From: Phycisphaerae bacterium
GTDB taxonomy: Bacteria > Planctomycetota > Phycisphaerae > UBA1845 > Fen-1342
Direction: 5' to 3'
Length of the DNA stretch: 64,000 nt
Assembly (NCBI GenBank): GCA_028277645.1
Contig: JANQFV010000023.1
Span: 42,214 to 106,213, forward strand
In this document: piece by piece, positions 26,342 to 35,252 of the stretch
Position numbering within the stretch: position 1 is the first letter of the stretch
Layout of the letters: each line of letters starts with the position of its first letter
Program-made: the position numbers and the translations under genes
Notes under the pieces: model-generated
Seen by the model: only the letters and a program-made list of their open reading frames with translations
Database searches by the model: none
What the model was told of the DNA's origin: nothing

Positions 26342-27643
26342 TTACAGCAAGTCCGCCGCCAGTTCTGCCAGACGGCTGCGCTCCCCTTTGCGAAGCTCGA
26401 CGTGCGCCGCGATCGACTGCCCCGTGAAGCGGTTGATCAGGTAGGTGAAACCGTTGCTGTTGCGGTCGACGTACGGATTGTCGATCTGCCACGGATCGCC
26501 GGTCAGCACGATCTTCGCCGCCTCGCCCATACGCGTGATGACCGTCTTCACCTCTAACGGCGTCATGTTCTGCGCCTCGTCGATCACCACGAAGCGGTTG
26601 GCAATGCTTCGACCGCGGATGTACGTCAGCGGCTGGATCTCGATCAGCCCCGACCGCAGCAGTGCCGCCCCGTCCGAAAGCCCCTTAATCGGACCGCCGG
26701 TATCAACCAGGAACTCAACGGTGTCGAGCACCGGCCGCATCCAGGGTGCCAGCTTGCGTTCCAGATCGCCCGGGAGATAGCCCAGGTCGCGTCCGACGGG
26801 CACGACCGGGCGACAGATCAGCACGCCGCGATAACGCTTCTTTCGGACCGCTTGGTGTAGCGCCGCCGCGATGGCGAGCAGCGTCTTGCCCGTTCCGGCC
26901 TTCCCGAGCAGCGACACGAGCGTGAGCTCTTCGTCCAGCAGCGCGTCTACTGCGTAATACTGCTCCTTGTTCCGCGGCTTCACGCCGCAAACGCCATTTT
27001 CTGGATTGCGCAAAGTGCGCAGGCAACCCTGCTCGCCATCGTAACGGGCCAGCAGTGTTCCTTTCTCACCGCCACTGGACCGCAGCAGCAGATACTGATT
27101 CGGCGTCGCGTCGAGCCCATTCGCTGCAATCGTGCCATCCCGCCGCAGCGTCTCCAACTGCTCCGGCGCGAGGCGCTCCTCGCCGTGCGCCTCCGTCACT
27201 TCGTTCAGCAACGTGTGATCGGACTCGTAGTCCTCGGCCCGCAGACCGGCGGCGTCGGCCCGAATACGCAGGTTAATGTCCTTGGTAACGATCACGACCG
27301 GGCGCTCGGGCTCGTTGTCTTTGATGACGCGGGCGATGCGCAGAATTTCCGCATCGGCGTGACCGTTACCACCGTTCAACACCTGATCGGGTTCGCAATA
27401 CACAATCAACCGCCCGCCGTTTTCCAGCGTCACGCCGGTGGCGAGGCTCTGCCCCTCGCGCAGCCCGTCCAGCAGCCGCACGACCGTCCGGGCGTTATAT
27501 CCGCGATCCGTGGGTTCCTTTTTGAAGCGGTCCAGCTCGGTGATGACGCCGACAGGGATAACTACCGTGTTATCGGCGAACTGGAAGATCGAATGCGGAT
27601 CATGGATGAGTATGTTCGCATCAAGGATGTAGTTCTTCTGCAT
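26342..27643 (-). CDS. PhoH-family protein with PIN domain
   Basis: A 433-residue PIN-PhoH fusion (YlaK type). The N-terminal PIN domain has the acidic residues expected of an RNase: LDANILIHDP at the start, TELDRFKK, ADAEILRIA, and VTKDINLRIRA. The C-terminal PhoH ATPase domain has Walker A GKAGTGKTLLA and Walker B FVVIDEAQNMT. Related proteins are ATP-dependent RNA helicase/nucleases, in some species the antitoxin-linked PhoH2. No partner antitoxin gene is seen here. The ATG at 27643 lies only nine bases after a strong -10 element, so translation is probably leaderless or nearly so. Confidence 0.92.
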   Translation of the reverse strand: MQKNYILDANILIHDPHSIFQFADNTVVIPVGVITELDRFKKEPTDRGYNARTVVRLLDGLREGQSLATGVTLENGGRLIVYCEPDQVLNGGNGHADAEILRIARVIKDNEPERPVVIVTKDINLRIRADAAGLRAEDYESDHTLLNEVTEAHGEERLAPEQLETLRRDGTIAANGLDATPNQYLLLRSSGGEKGTLLARYDGEQGCLRTLRNPENGVCGVKPRNKEQYYAVDALLDEELTLVSLLGKAGTGKTLLAIAAALHQAVRKKRYRGVLICRPVVPVGRDLGYLPGDLERKLAPWMRPVLDTVEFLVDTGGPIKGLSDGAALLRSGLIEIQPLTYIRGRSIANRFVVIDEAQNMTPLEVKTVITRMGEAAKIVLTGDPWQIDNPYVDRNSNGFTYLINRFTGQSIAAHVELRKGERSRLAELAADLL

Positions 27644-27652
27644 AGCAGTGCC

Positions 27653-27680
27653 AGTGTAGCGACGTGCTGCCGGTTTACAA
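27653..27680 (-). promoter_or_regulatory. promoter of the PhoH gene
   Basis: Minus-strand -35 TTGTAA (27680-27675), 16-base spacer, -10 TACACT (27658-27653). The -10 element ends nine bases before the phoH ATG, giving a leader of only about two to four bases. Confidence 0.7.
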
Positions 27681-27733
27681 GAAAACTCGCGTGTAGCCCG
27701 CGTCGCCGAACAGTTCGTACACTGCGGCGCATG

Positions 27734-27768
27734 AAAAGAGGGCTGGGCAGCCCATAGCCACCCAGCCC
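27734..27768 (-). terminator. intrinsic terminator of the flagellin gene
   Basis: Minus-strand hairpin with perfect 8-base arms, GGGCTGGG (27768-27761) and CCCAGCCC (27747-27740), followed directly by TCTTTT. It lies 36 bases past the flagellin stop and separates flagellin from phoH. Confidence 0.85.
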
Positions 27769-27803
27769 AAAGCGCGAAGTGAGGAAGATCAGTTAGCGTT
27801 GAT

Positions 27804-29198
27804 TTAACGCAGCAGCGATAGAACCGAAGCGCTCTGCTGATTGGCGATACCGAGCATCGACAGCGCCGACTGCATCAGCACGTTCGTGCGGCTCAGGTCA
27901 GCGCTTTCAGCGGCGTAGTCCACGTCGCGGATGACGCCGCGGGCCTGTTCGAGCCCTTCCTTGAGATCACCCAGCGACGTCAACGCCGTACGCACCTGGA
28001 ACTTCTGGAAACCACCGATCCGGCCGCGAACCGTGGCGATCTGATCGGCCGCCTTGCGCGCGATGGTGGCGGCACCGCTCGGGTCATTCAGCAGCGAGTT
28101 GGAGCCGCCGCTGGCAAGCGATGCCAGGTATCCATCGGTCGAGTTACCGAGCTGCGCCGTGTACATGCCGTCGATGCCGACCGTTGCCAGCGACGTAGCC
28201 TCCGTTCCCAGCGAGAACGTAGCGCCACTGTTGGAGCCGCCCTTGACCACAAGCGTCTGGGCGCCGGCCGCGACGTCCATGCCGGTCAGGTCGAAGCTCA
28301 GGCTGATCCCGTCGCCGCTGTAGTTGACGTGCTTGCCGTCGACCGCCGCGGACTGGCCGTTGATCGACACTGCTGCATCGGTGCCCTTGACGTCGACCGC
28401 CGTCAGCGCCTGGCCCTCGATCACGGTCGTGCGGATGAACGACGACTCGCCGGTCTCCGTGCTGATAAGCGCCAGGTTGCTGGCCGCATTGACCGAGGCT
28501 TCCACGCCCGTCTGGGCCTTGGCCGCGTCGATCATGGACTCGATGTTGGCCAGCGTCTCACCGTTCGACCACGACAGGACGGCGGTGCCCAGCTTGCCCT
28601 GAATCGTGACCGTCGTGTCGGCCGTGGCGGCGGCGGTCATCCAGCCGGCGCTCGAAGCGACGGCGGCATCGGTTGTGACCTGCATGGTCAGCGTCGAGTC
28701 GGAAGCGCCGGACTTGCGGCTGTATACGTTGACGTCACTGATCATCGTCGTGTCGTACGTCGTGTCGATGCCCAGCGAGCCGTCGAGCAAATTCTGTCCG
28801 TTGAATTGCGTCGAGCCGATGATGCGATCGATAGACGCCAGCGCGTCGTCGATCTGTGACTGATTCGCGGCCAACTCATCCGCCGACAACGCCCCCTCGT
28901 TGGCCGCTTCATTCGCCAGGCGCTGAATCTCCGCAACCAGGTTGCCCACCTCGGTCAGCGCACCTTCGGCGACCCCCATGATCGCGTCAGTTCGTTGGTT
29001 GTTGGTGATGGCGGCGTCGACGGAAGTGAGTTCGCTGTTGAGGTTGGTGACGGCGAGCAGTCCGGCTGGATCGTCCGATCCTTTGTTGATCTTGTAGCCG
29101 GTCGACATCCGTGTGATGATCGACTCTTGCTCGTTTGTTGTCCGGTTCAGGATGTTCAGCAATTGCAATGTGTTGAGGTTTGTGACTGTGATCGCCAT
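27804..29198 (-). CDS. fliC: flagellin
   Basis: A 464-residue flagellin, the filament subunit exported by the flagellar type III apparatus. The conserved N-terminal D0/D1 region is clear (NILNRTTNEQESIITRMSTGYKINKGSDDPAGL, about 14-46 as several short motifs) and the C-terminal D1/D0 region ends with SADLSRTNVLMQSALSMLGIANQQ. Between them lies a Ser/Thr/Ala/Gly-rich variable part of about 230 residues, consistent with D2/D3 surface domains. The start ATG at 29198 has AAGGAG eight bases upstream. It is monocistronic: a terminator follows and no other flagellar gene is in the window. Confidence 0.95.
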   Translation of the reverse strand: MAITVTNLNTLQLLNILNRTTNEQESIITRMSTGYKINKGSDDPAGLLAVTNLNSELTSVDAAITNNQRTDAIMGVAEGALTEVGNLVAEIQRLANEAANEGALSADELAANQSQIDDALASIDRIIGSTQFNGQNLLDGSLGIDTTYDTTMISDVNVYSRKSGASDSTLTMQVTTDAAVASSAGWMTAAATADTTVTIQGKLGTAVLSWSNGETLANIESMIDAAKAQTGVEASVNAASNLALISTETGESSFIRTTVIEGQALTAVDVKGTDAAVSINGQSAAVDGKHVNYSGDGISLSFDLTGMDVAAGAQTLVVKGGSNSGATFSLGTEATSLATVGIDGMYTAQLGNSTDGYLASLASGGSNSLLNDPSGAATIARKAADQIATVRGRIGGFQKFQVRTALTSLGDLKEGLEQARGVIRDVDYAAESADLSRTNVLMQSALSMLGIANQQSASVLSLLR

Positions 29199-29351
29199 GC
29201 GATTGACTCCTTGCTGCGTTTGGCTAACGGAACCCATCACAAGGCTTCAAAACACACCGAGCGCAGAGCAAGAAAAGACGACGTGGATTTCACGTGGTCC
29301 GCAAATGCCCACGCGCAGCACGCACAAAGCCCGCTTACGCACGTATTTAAA

Positions 29352-30704
29352 TCAGGGATTTTTCGCGGATTCAGGGGGGCAATCGCCAATACGACGGAGA
29401 ATCTCGGCGGCGCGCGCTTGGGTGGGGGCAAGGTCCATAACGCGACGGTAGGCTTCACACGCCGTGTCGAACCGTTCGTTCAGCCACGCCGCATCCCCCA
29501 CCGCGAGCCACAGATCGGCATCCGCGGGCGCGATAAGTGCCGCGCGATAGAGCCACTGCAGGTGCAGGGCGCTGTCACCCCGGCGGGCGCACAGCTCCGC
29601 CGTCCGCATAAACGCGGTACGCAGCAGTTCATCGCTCCGCACGGTGTCGCGCCTGGCGCGCTGGCGCATCGCGGCGATGTAGATCTCGGCATCGCCAGCA
29701 TCGAGCGCGACGTCCGCATAGGCAGTAAGGTCCGCATCACTGCCCTGTTCCAGGAGCCGTGTCTGCTGGCCCGCCAGAATCTCACGAGCGAGATCTGCCC
29801 GGCCCAGTCGTTGCCAGATGCGTGCGTGCAACACGTGCGCGCCCGGGTCATCAACACCGGCGTCCAGTGCCCGGCGAATACACGCCAGCGCGGAGTCCTC
29901 GGATGCCACCAGGAAACTGTCCGGCTCCGGCCGCCGTTCAACGAGCAGGACGCCGGCACGGAACTGCCCGATCTTCCCGCCCTGCACAACTTGAAGCTCG
30001 GCCGACCCCAGCAACCGACCCTGCGCAAGATAGGCGCGCGCAGCGCGAAACTGCAGCGCGTCGCCGCCGATCCCAGCGTCCCGCAGGCTGGCAATCCGGT
30101 CGAGCGCTGTCATCGGGCGGTCGTTTCGCAGCGCTGCATCAACCCAGGCGAGGTGAAACGCCACTTCATCCGGAAACCGGGCACGCGCGCGCGCGACAGT
30201 TCGATCGAGTTCGGCGTGATCTTCATGTTCCAACGCGTTCACGAGCGTTGCCAGCGCGTCGCACGCGAGTTGTTCACGCAGTGGCAGCAGCGCCCGAATC
30301 ACGCGATCACACTGCCGCCGACCCGCAAACACCCGCGCCAACCCTGTTCGAACGCGCGTCTCGTGTGCACGCGTCCGGACCAGGCGACGAAACACGTCTT
30401 CGGCCCGATCCCACTGCTCTGCCGCCAGCAAGGTCTCGCCCAGCACGATGCGATAGTCGGTCCGTAGCGGGCGCATCTGACACGCCAGCGTAAGCGACCG
30501 CACTGCCTCGTCGATCGCACCCAGCTCCAGTTGGCGGCGGCCCTCCGCAAAGAGGCGGGCCGGTGTCTGCGCACGACGAGGTCTGGCAGGAGAGCTGTTT
30601 GCGTCCCCGGTTACCCCGTCCGGCGCACCAAAGGCGGCCGAAGACATCGCCAGTAGCAACGCGGCGCAACACGCGGGACTTGTACGTTTACCAGCGCTTC
30701 GCAT
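29352..30704 (-). CDS. exported tetratricopeptide-repeat protein
   Basis: A 450-residue protein with a signal peptide (CCAALLLAMSSAAFGA) followed by a solenoid of TPR-like helix pairs: LELGAIDEAVRSLTLACQMRP, then repeats at roughly 34-residue intervals, the last ERFDTACEAYRRVMDLAPTQ. TPR domains bind partner proteins; no enzyme motif is seen. It lies upstream of the flagellin gene in the same direction, 153 bases apart, but function is not linked. The start ATG at 30704 has AAGAG upstream, weak. The 91-base gap to divergent mutS2 holds both promoters. Confidence 0.8.
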   Translation of the reverse strand: MRSAGKRTSPACCAALLLAMSSAAFGAPDGVTGDANSSPARPRRAQTPARLFAEGRRQLELGAIDEAVRSLTLACQMRPLRTDYRIVLGETLLAAEQWDRAEDVFRRLVRTRAHETRVRTGLARVFAGRRQCDRVIRALLPLREQLACDALATLVNALEHEDHAELDRTVARARARFPDEVAFHLAWVDAALRNDRPMTALDRIASLRDAGIGGDALQFRAARAYLAQGRLLGSAELQVVQGGKIGQFRAGVLLVERRPEPDSFLVASEDSALACIRRALDAGVDDPGAHVLHARIWQRLGRADLAREILAGQQTRLLEQGSDADLTAYADVALDAGDAEIYIAAMRQRARRDTVRSDELLRTAFMRTAELCARRGDSALHLQWLYRAALIAPADADLWLAVGDAAWLNERFDTACEAYRRVMDLAPTQARAAEILRRIGDCPPESAKNP

Positions 30705-30795
30705 ACTCTTAGTGCTCAGGACGCAACTCGGCCGGCACTTGCACGGCGCAACTTGGTTATTCTGACGAACACACTGCCCGGCAGCAAACAGAAAG

Positions 30796-33204
30796 ATGGA
30801 CGAACACTCACTCGTTTGCCTGGATTTCGCCCGGATCCGCGAACTGCTCGCCGGTTACGCCTTCACCGGGCTTGGACGGTCGCTGGCCGAACACGTCAAT
30901 CCGGTCACGCGCGCCGCCCTTGTGCGCCGCTGGCTCGCTCAGGTCGCAGAGCTACAGCGCATCGTCGAGCAACGCGGCCTCCCGCCGTTCGGCGGGATCA
31001 CCGACGTGCGCGAGGTGCTCACACGCTGTGCACCGCCGTTACGTGTCTCGGTGGAGGAAGTTGCCAGTATCGGCGACACGCTGGCGGGAACGCACAACGT
31101 CGCGGCGTATCTGCGAGACCTGCCCGAGGGATTTCCGGAGTTGCAGCACTTGGCGGCGCGCATCGGGGACTTCCAGACCATCGCCGACCGCATCCGCACC
31201 GTCATCGACGAGCGCGGCCGCGTGCGGGACGACGCCAGCCCGAAGTTACAGCGCGTTCGCGCCGATATCCAGCAGGCCGACCACGCGATGCACTCGGCGG
31301 TCGAGGGACTGCTGCACGATGCCCGTGTGCGCAGGATGCTCCAGTTCCCGAACCACACCTTCCACGGCGACCGGCTCGTGCTCCCGCTGCGCGCGGAATA
31401 TCGGGGGCGGCTCGACGGCATTATCCACCGCACGTCGGACTCGGGGGCGACGATCTACGTCGAGCCGGCCGCAGTTGTGGAAATCAACAACCGCGTCAGC
31501 AATCTCCGCAGTGAAGAGCAGGAGGAGATTGGGCGCCTGCTCTGGGAGCTCGTCCACGAGATCCATCTGAACGTCAAGGAGATTCGCGCCACCTTGGATA
31601 CGCTCGCGGTCATCGACCTGATCGCCGCCAAGGTCCGGTTTGCGAAGGACTTTGAACTGCGCTGCCCGCAAATCACCGATGAGTGCCGACTCAACGTCCG
31701 TACGGCGCGGCATCCGCTGCTCGTGGACCTGGCGCGGCAAGCGCTCGCCGGCGACCAGAAACCGTTTGAGGTCGTTCCGATCGACTATCGCCTCGGTCAC
31801 GATTTCCAGATGCTGATCGTCACCGGCCCCAACACCGGCGGTAAGACGGTCACGCTCAAGACCATTGGGCTGCTGTCACTCATGGTGCAGGCCGGTCTGC
31901 CGGTGCCGGTTGCTGAAGGTGCCGAGTTCGGCGTGTTCAGCCACGTTCTGATTGACGTCGGCGACGAACAGAGCATGCAGCAATCGCTGAGCACATTTAG
32001 CGGGCATCTGACCCGCATTCTGGACATGCTCAAGCGGGCCGGACCGCGAACGCTGATCCTCCTCGACGAACTCGGCGCCGGCACGGATCCGGATGAAGGC
32101 GCAGCACTCGGCCGCGCTGTGCTGGACGAGCTCTTGCGGCTCCACGCGCTGTCGATCGTCACTACGCACCTTGGTGCGTTGAAGGGCTTTGCTCTTACGC
32201 GGCCTGGTGCGGAAAACGCCTGCGTCGACTTCGACGCCGACACGCTCCGTCCCACGTACCACCTGCGCATCGGCGAGCCCGGGCACAGCAACGCGATCGA
32301 GGTCGCTCAGCGCCTCGGCATGTCGCGGCGAATGGTCACCGCCGCGCGCAAGAACATGTCGCGCAAAGCACGAGCGCTGCACTCGGCCCTGGAAGGTGCC
32401 CGGCACGTCAAGCGGCAGGCGGAATCAGCGCGCAAGGAAGCTGAGGAGCAGCGACTGAAGGCGGACAGTGCGCAATCGAAAGCCGACAACGCACGGGAGG
32501 AGTTCGAGCGCAAACAAGCGGACTTTCAGCGTTGGGTACAACGCGTCGTCCACCTGCAGCCGGGCGATGCGGTGCGCGTCCGCAACTTCGACCGTGATGG
32601 CAAGATCGTACGCATCAAGCTGGAACAGCACCGCGCCGAGGTGGACGTGGGCATGTTTGCCGTCGAGGTGCCGCTCGGCGACGTGCTGCCGCCCGAGACG
32701 CCACCTCCGCCGCCACGCCCCGAGCGTCCCAAGCCGGTCGCGGTTCCGGCCGCGGCGATGAAACCCCGCAAGTCGAAGCCGGCGATTACCGCGAAGCCCG
32801 CGCAACAGGAATCCGTCCCCCGGCCGCGCCCGAAATATCCTCCTTTGACGGACGATCAGGCCGCCCGGCTCAAGCCGCTGGACACGGTTTTCGTGCAGCG
32901 CTTTGAACGTGAGGGGCGCGTCGTGCGTCTCAAGCTGGACAAGCGACTCGCGACCGTGAACGTAGGTCTGTTGGAAGTGGAGGTGCCGTTCGATGGCTTG
33001 GCGCTGCCAGCCCGCGCAGCACGTAAACCGCGCCGCAAGAAACCGACCAGGAAGCCCGCCGCCGCGGTCCCCACCGAGAAACCGGACGGCGCGACCGGTG
33101 CCGAAGCAGCGGCACCCCAGCCTGAGCAACGAGCAACGACATCGGTTCCCGACCCTGATGCACAGCCGGACGCAAAGCCGCAAACGGACGAACCGACGGC
33201 GTAG
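30796..33204 (+). CDS. MutS2-family ATPase with unusual C-terminus
   Basis: A 802-residue MutS2 protein. The core and clamp regions occupy 1-330, the ATPase domain has Walker A GPNTGGKT at 344-351, the Q-loop-like MQQSLSTFSGH and Walker B LLDELGAGTDPDEG, and a long coiled coil follows (about 520-580, Arg/Glu/Lys/Ala-rich). Bacterial MutS2 normally ends with an Smr endonuclease domain; none is visible here (no DLHG or following GTG motif). Instead two similar segments of about 45 residues occur, at 587-635 and 692-740, separated by Pro/Lys-rich linkers; each resembles the KOW-like barrel found before Smr in other MutS2 proteins. Roles proposed for MutS2 are suppression of homologous recombination and rescue of collided ribosomes. 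Confidence 0.9.
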   Translation: MDEHSLVCLDFARIRELLAGYAFTGLGRSLAEHVNPVTRAALVRRWLAQVAELQRIVEQRGLPPFGGITDVREVLTRCAPPLRVSVEEVASIGDTLAGTHNVAAYLRDLPEGFPELQHLAARIGDFQTIADRIRTVIDERGRVRDDASPKLQRVRADIQQADHAMHSAVEGLLHDARVRRMLQFPNHTFHGDRLVLPLRAEYRGRLDGIIHRTSDSGATIYVEPAAVVEINNRVSNLRSEEQEEIGRLLWELVHEIHLNVKEIRATLDTLAVIDLIAAKVRFAKDFELRCPQITDECRLNVRTARHPLLVDLARQALAGDQKPFEVVPIDYRLGHDFQMLIVTGPNTGGKTVTLKTIGLLSLMVQAGLPVPVAEGAEFGVFSHVLIDVGDEQSMQQSLSTFSGHLTRILDMLKRAGPRTLILLDELGAGTDPDEGAALGRAVLDELLRLHALSIVTTHLGALKGFALTRPGAENACVDFDADTLRPTYHLRIGEPGHSNAIEVAQRLGMSRRMVTAARKNMSRKARALHSALEGARHVKRQAESARKEAEEQRLKADSAQSKADNAREEFERKQADFQRWVQRVVHLQPGDAVRVRNFDRDGKIVRIKLEQHRAEVDVGMFAVEVPLGDVLPPETPPPPPRPERPKPVAVPAAAMKPRKSKPAITAKPAQQESVPRPRPKYPPLTDDQAARLKPLDTVFVQRFEREGRVVRLKLDKRLATVNVGLLEVEVPFDGLALPARAARKPRRKKPTRKPAAAVPTEKPDGATGAEAAAPQPEQRATTSVPDPDAQPDAKPQTDEPTA

Positions 33205-33207
33205 ACG

Positions 33208-33235
33208 GAACCGCGCGGGCTAAGGCCCGTGGTTC
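33208..33235 (+). terminator. family B hairpin, copy 2, after the MutS2 gene
   Basis: GAACC-GCGCGGGCT-AA-GGCCCGTGGTTC, an imperfect inverted repeat starting four bases after the MutS2 stop and followed by TCTTTCC. It belongs to the same repeat family as 26285-26311; the position suggests it can end the transcript, but the T run is poor. Confidence 0.5.
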
Positions 33236-33264
33236 TTTCCGGCGCATTCCAACAAAACACGACA

Positions 33265-33789
33265 TCAGAAGTACAGACCCGACGAGTAGTACACTCGGCC
33301 GTGCCGGCTCACGCCCCAATACCACGTGCGCGTCCCACCCGTGTATGTCACGCTGATGGAGATGATGCCGTTGCCTGTTGAGAGAATGCGATAGTGCCGG
33401 TTGGCAACCAGCGTCTCCATCACCGTGCCGATTCCGATCGCCACGGAGTTCGGCGCATTGCTGGACACGCCGCCGCCGTATCCGTCCGCGAGCCAGAGCT
33501 CGATCATGCTGTTGGCCTGTATCGCGGTGCGGAAGGTGGTCGTGATCGTTGATGACGATTTCTCGCCGACGTCTGCATCGAGATACGCTGCGTAGTCCGG
33601 CGCGATGCGATCAGCCAATTGCCGAATGAAATCGCCGTGACTGAGGATGTCGTTGTCCGCCCGCGAGACCGGCGCGCGCAATTGCGCCAGCGCGGTGGCG
33701 ATCTGCACCGCCGCGGTTTCGAGTCGGTGCGGCGAAAACGGCCCGCGGCCGAGGTCTGGACCGAAGAACTCCGCATGGCGCTGGTTCAT
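33265..33789 (-). CDS. hypothetical protein
   Basis: A 174-residue protein that I do not recognise. It is predicted to be soluble: an alpha-rich N-terminal part (LETAAVQIATALAQLRAP, GDFIRQLADRIAPDYAAYL) and a C-terminal part rich in Gly, Thr, Tyr and Ser that should form beta strands. The last 40 residues have several Tyr and Trp, which is common for carbohydrate- or surface-associated modules. The ATG at 33789 has CGGAGA upstream; the longer frame from 33972 begins with an Arg/Cys-rich run and is not supported. It is divergent from the SRPBCC gene. Confidence 0.5.
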   Translation of the reverse strand: MNQRHAEFFGPDLGRGPFSPHRLETAAVQIATALAQLRAPVSRADNDILSHGDFIRQLADRIAPDYAAYLDADVGEKSSSTITTTFRTAIQANSMIELWLADGYGGGVSSNAPNSVAIGIGTVMETLVANRHYRILSTGNGIISISVTYTGGTRTWYWGVSRHGRVYYSSGLYF

Positions 33790-33987
33790 GACTGTCTCCG
33801 AAAATGCATGGGAGGCGTATGGCCTGCCGCCTCCAGTGTCGTTCGATGTTGGACAGACGACAAATCTCCAACGACACGGTGCGCGACTCTGGCAGGATCT
33901 GTTGGATTCACACCGGTTGACGACAAGACGAGTGTATCGACGATACAATCCCCCGAGCAGAACCCGCGGCACGAACGGAGCCCGATC

Positions 33988-35049
33988 ATGTCCACCCGAT
34001 TTCCTGAGCCTGGTCTCTTGCGATACACACTTCTACCGGTGGTGATCATGAGCTACGCGAGCAACGCACATGCGGATGAGCGCGTCCTGCGCAAGGAAAC
34101 GACCGTCGACGCCACCCGCGCCGAAGTGTGGGCGACCTGGACCACCGTCGACGGCGTGAAGAGCTTCTTCGCACCCGATGCCGACATCGAGCTGAAGCTG
34201 GGGGGCAAGTACGAGATTTACTTCATGCCCGACGCACCTGCCGGCGACCGCGGTGCCGACGGCTGCACGGTGCTCAGCTACCTCGCGCCGGAGATGTTGG
34301 CGTTCACCTGGAACGCGCCACCGTCGATTCCCGAGCTGCGCGCGGCGCAGGCCCGCACGCAAGTCGTGCTGCGCTTCGACGAGCTCGAACCGGGCAAGAC
34401 ACGTGTGCGCCTGACACAACACGGCTTCAGCGAAGGTGAAGACTGGGACCTGTACTACACGTACTTTGACAACGCGTGGGGTAAGGTGCTTACTTGGCTC
34501 AAGGACCGGTTTGCCAGCGACAAGCCACGGCCACCGGTGCCGTTGACCAAACCCACGCGAAAATCGTGGACCGACGGGCACGTGCGCGTCACCGCGACGA
34601 CAGGACCGACGAAGCGGCAGGACTTCGAGCTGGAGCTACCACTACCGATCGCTGACGTCTGGCGCGCACTGGCGACAACGGAGGGGCTCAAGTCCCTGAT
34701 GGGCACCGACGCGCTGGTCGAACTCAAGCCCGGCGGTACATATCGTGAGTGGCCCGGCGCCGACAATCGCGTGTTGGCATTCATCCCGCAGGAAATGCTG
34801 TCCGGTACTGGCAGCGCACCGCCCGAGTTTCCCGCGGTCCGCGCCGGCGGGACCTGGTGGATCTACTGGTTCGACAAGATCGATGACGAGCACACGCGGC
34901 TGCGCATGTCGCTGGTCGGCTGGCAGCAGGGCGCGGAGTGGGACAAGGCGTTCGACTACTTCCTAAAGAACAACGCGGCCTACCTGAACCACGTATACGA
35001 GAAGCTCACGACATGCACGAGTTCCAGGCCGAAGCCGGTAAGTGAATAG
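33988..35049 (+). CDS. exported tandem SRPBCC (AHSA1-like) protein
   Basis: A 353-residue protein with an apparent signal peptide (LLPVVIMSYASNAHA, about 15-29) followed by two SRPBCC/START-like domains of the AHSA1 type: residues 30-170 (VDATRAEVWATWTTVDGVKSFF, FDELEPGKTRVRLTQHGF) and 195-345 (LPLPIADVWRALATTEGLKSLM, IDDEHTRLRMSLVGWQQG). The fold makes a deep hydrophobic pocket that binds lipids or small molecules, and bacterial members are usually cytoplasmic and single, so an exported tandem copy is unusual. The ATG at 33988 has CGGAG about eight bases upstream; longer in-frame starts run into the region of the divergent gene. Confidence 0.8.
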   Translation: MSTRFPEPGLLRYTLLPVVIMSYASNAHADERVLRKETTVDATRAEVWATWTTVDGVKSFFAPDADIELKLGGKYEIYFMPDAPAGDRGADGCTVLSYLAPEMLAFTWNAPPSIPELRAAQARTQVVLRFDELEPGKTRVRLTQHGFSEGEDWDLYYTYFDNAWGKVLTWLKDRFASDKPRPPVPLTKPTRKSWTDGHVRVTATTGPTKRQDFELELPLPIADVWRALATTEGLKSLMGTDALVELKPGGTYREWPGADNRVLAFIPQEMLSGTGSAPPEFPAVRAGGTWWIYWFDKIDDEHTRLRMSLVGWQQGAEWDKAFDYFLKNNAAYLNHVYEKLTTCTSSRPKPVSE

Positions 35050-35054
35050 GGCAA

Positions 35055-35173
35055 TGTCATCCCGCCGACCAAATCGGCCGTCATCCCGACGACCAGCGGG
35101 AGGAGGGATCTCCCCCCCCGTACGAGAATTACGCGTATACGCGAGTAGATTCCTCGGCTGCGCTCGGAATGAC
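35055..35173. repeat. family A repeat, copy 2, with extra half
   Basis: The full palindrome is at 35080-35173, with arms GTCATCCCGA and TCGGAATGAC and inner GGAGGGATC / GATTCCTC. A partial extra copy of the left arm precedes it (GTCATCCCGCCGACC at 35055-35069). A run of eight C residues lies in the loop. Confidence 0.85.
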
Positions 35174-35252
35174 GTAGCCGCCGTTGGTCGCTTCCAACCC
35201 GAATACACGCTACCATTCGGCCTGGAACCGCAGGCTGCAAGGAGCAATCCCC

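Noticed and set aside
29199..29351. Sigma-28 or sigma-54 promoter upstream of flagellin
   Set aside because: Neither the TAAA-N15-GCCGATAA nor the GG-N10-GC pattern could be found with correct spacing.
28995..30467. A 490-residue plus-strand open frame
   Set aside because: It is antisense to flagellin and the TPR gene and has no motif.
30739..30763. TTGCAC / TATTCT as a promoter for the MutS2 gene
   Set aside because: The spacer is only 13 bases, too short for a sigma-70 promoter.
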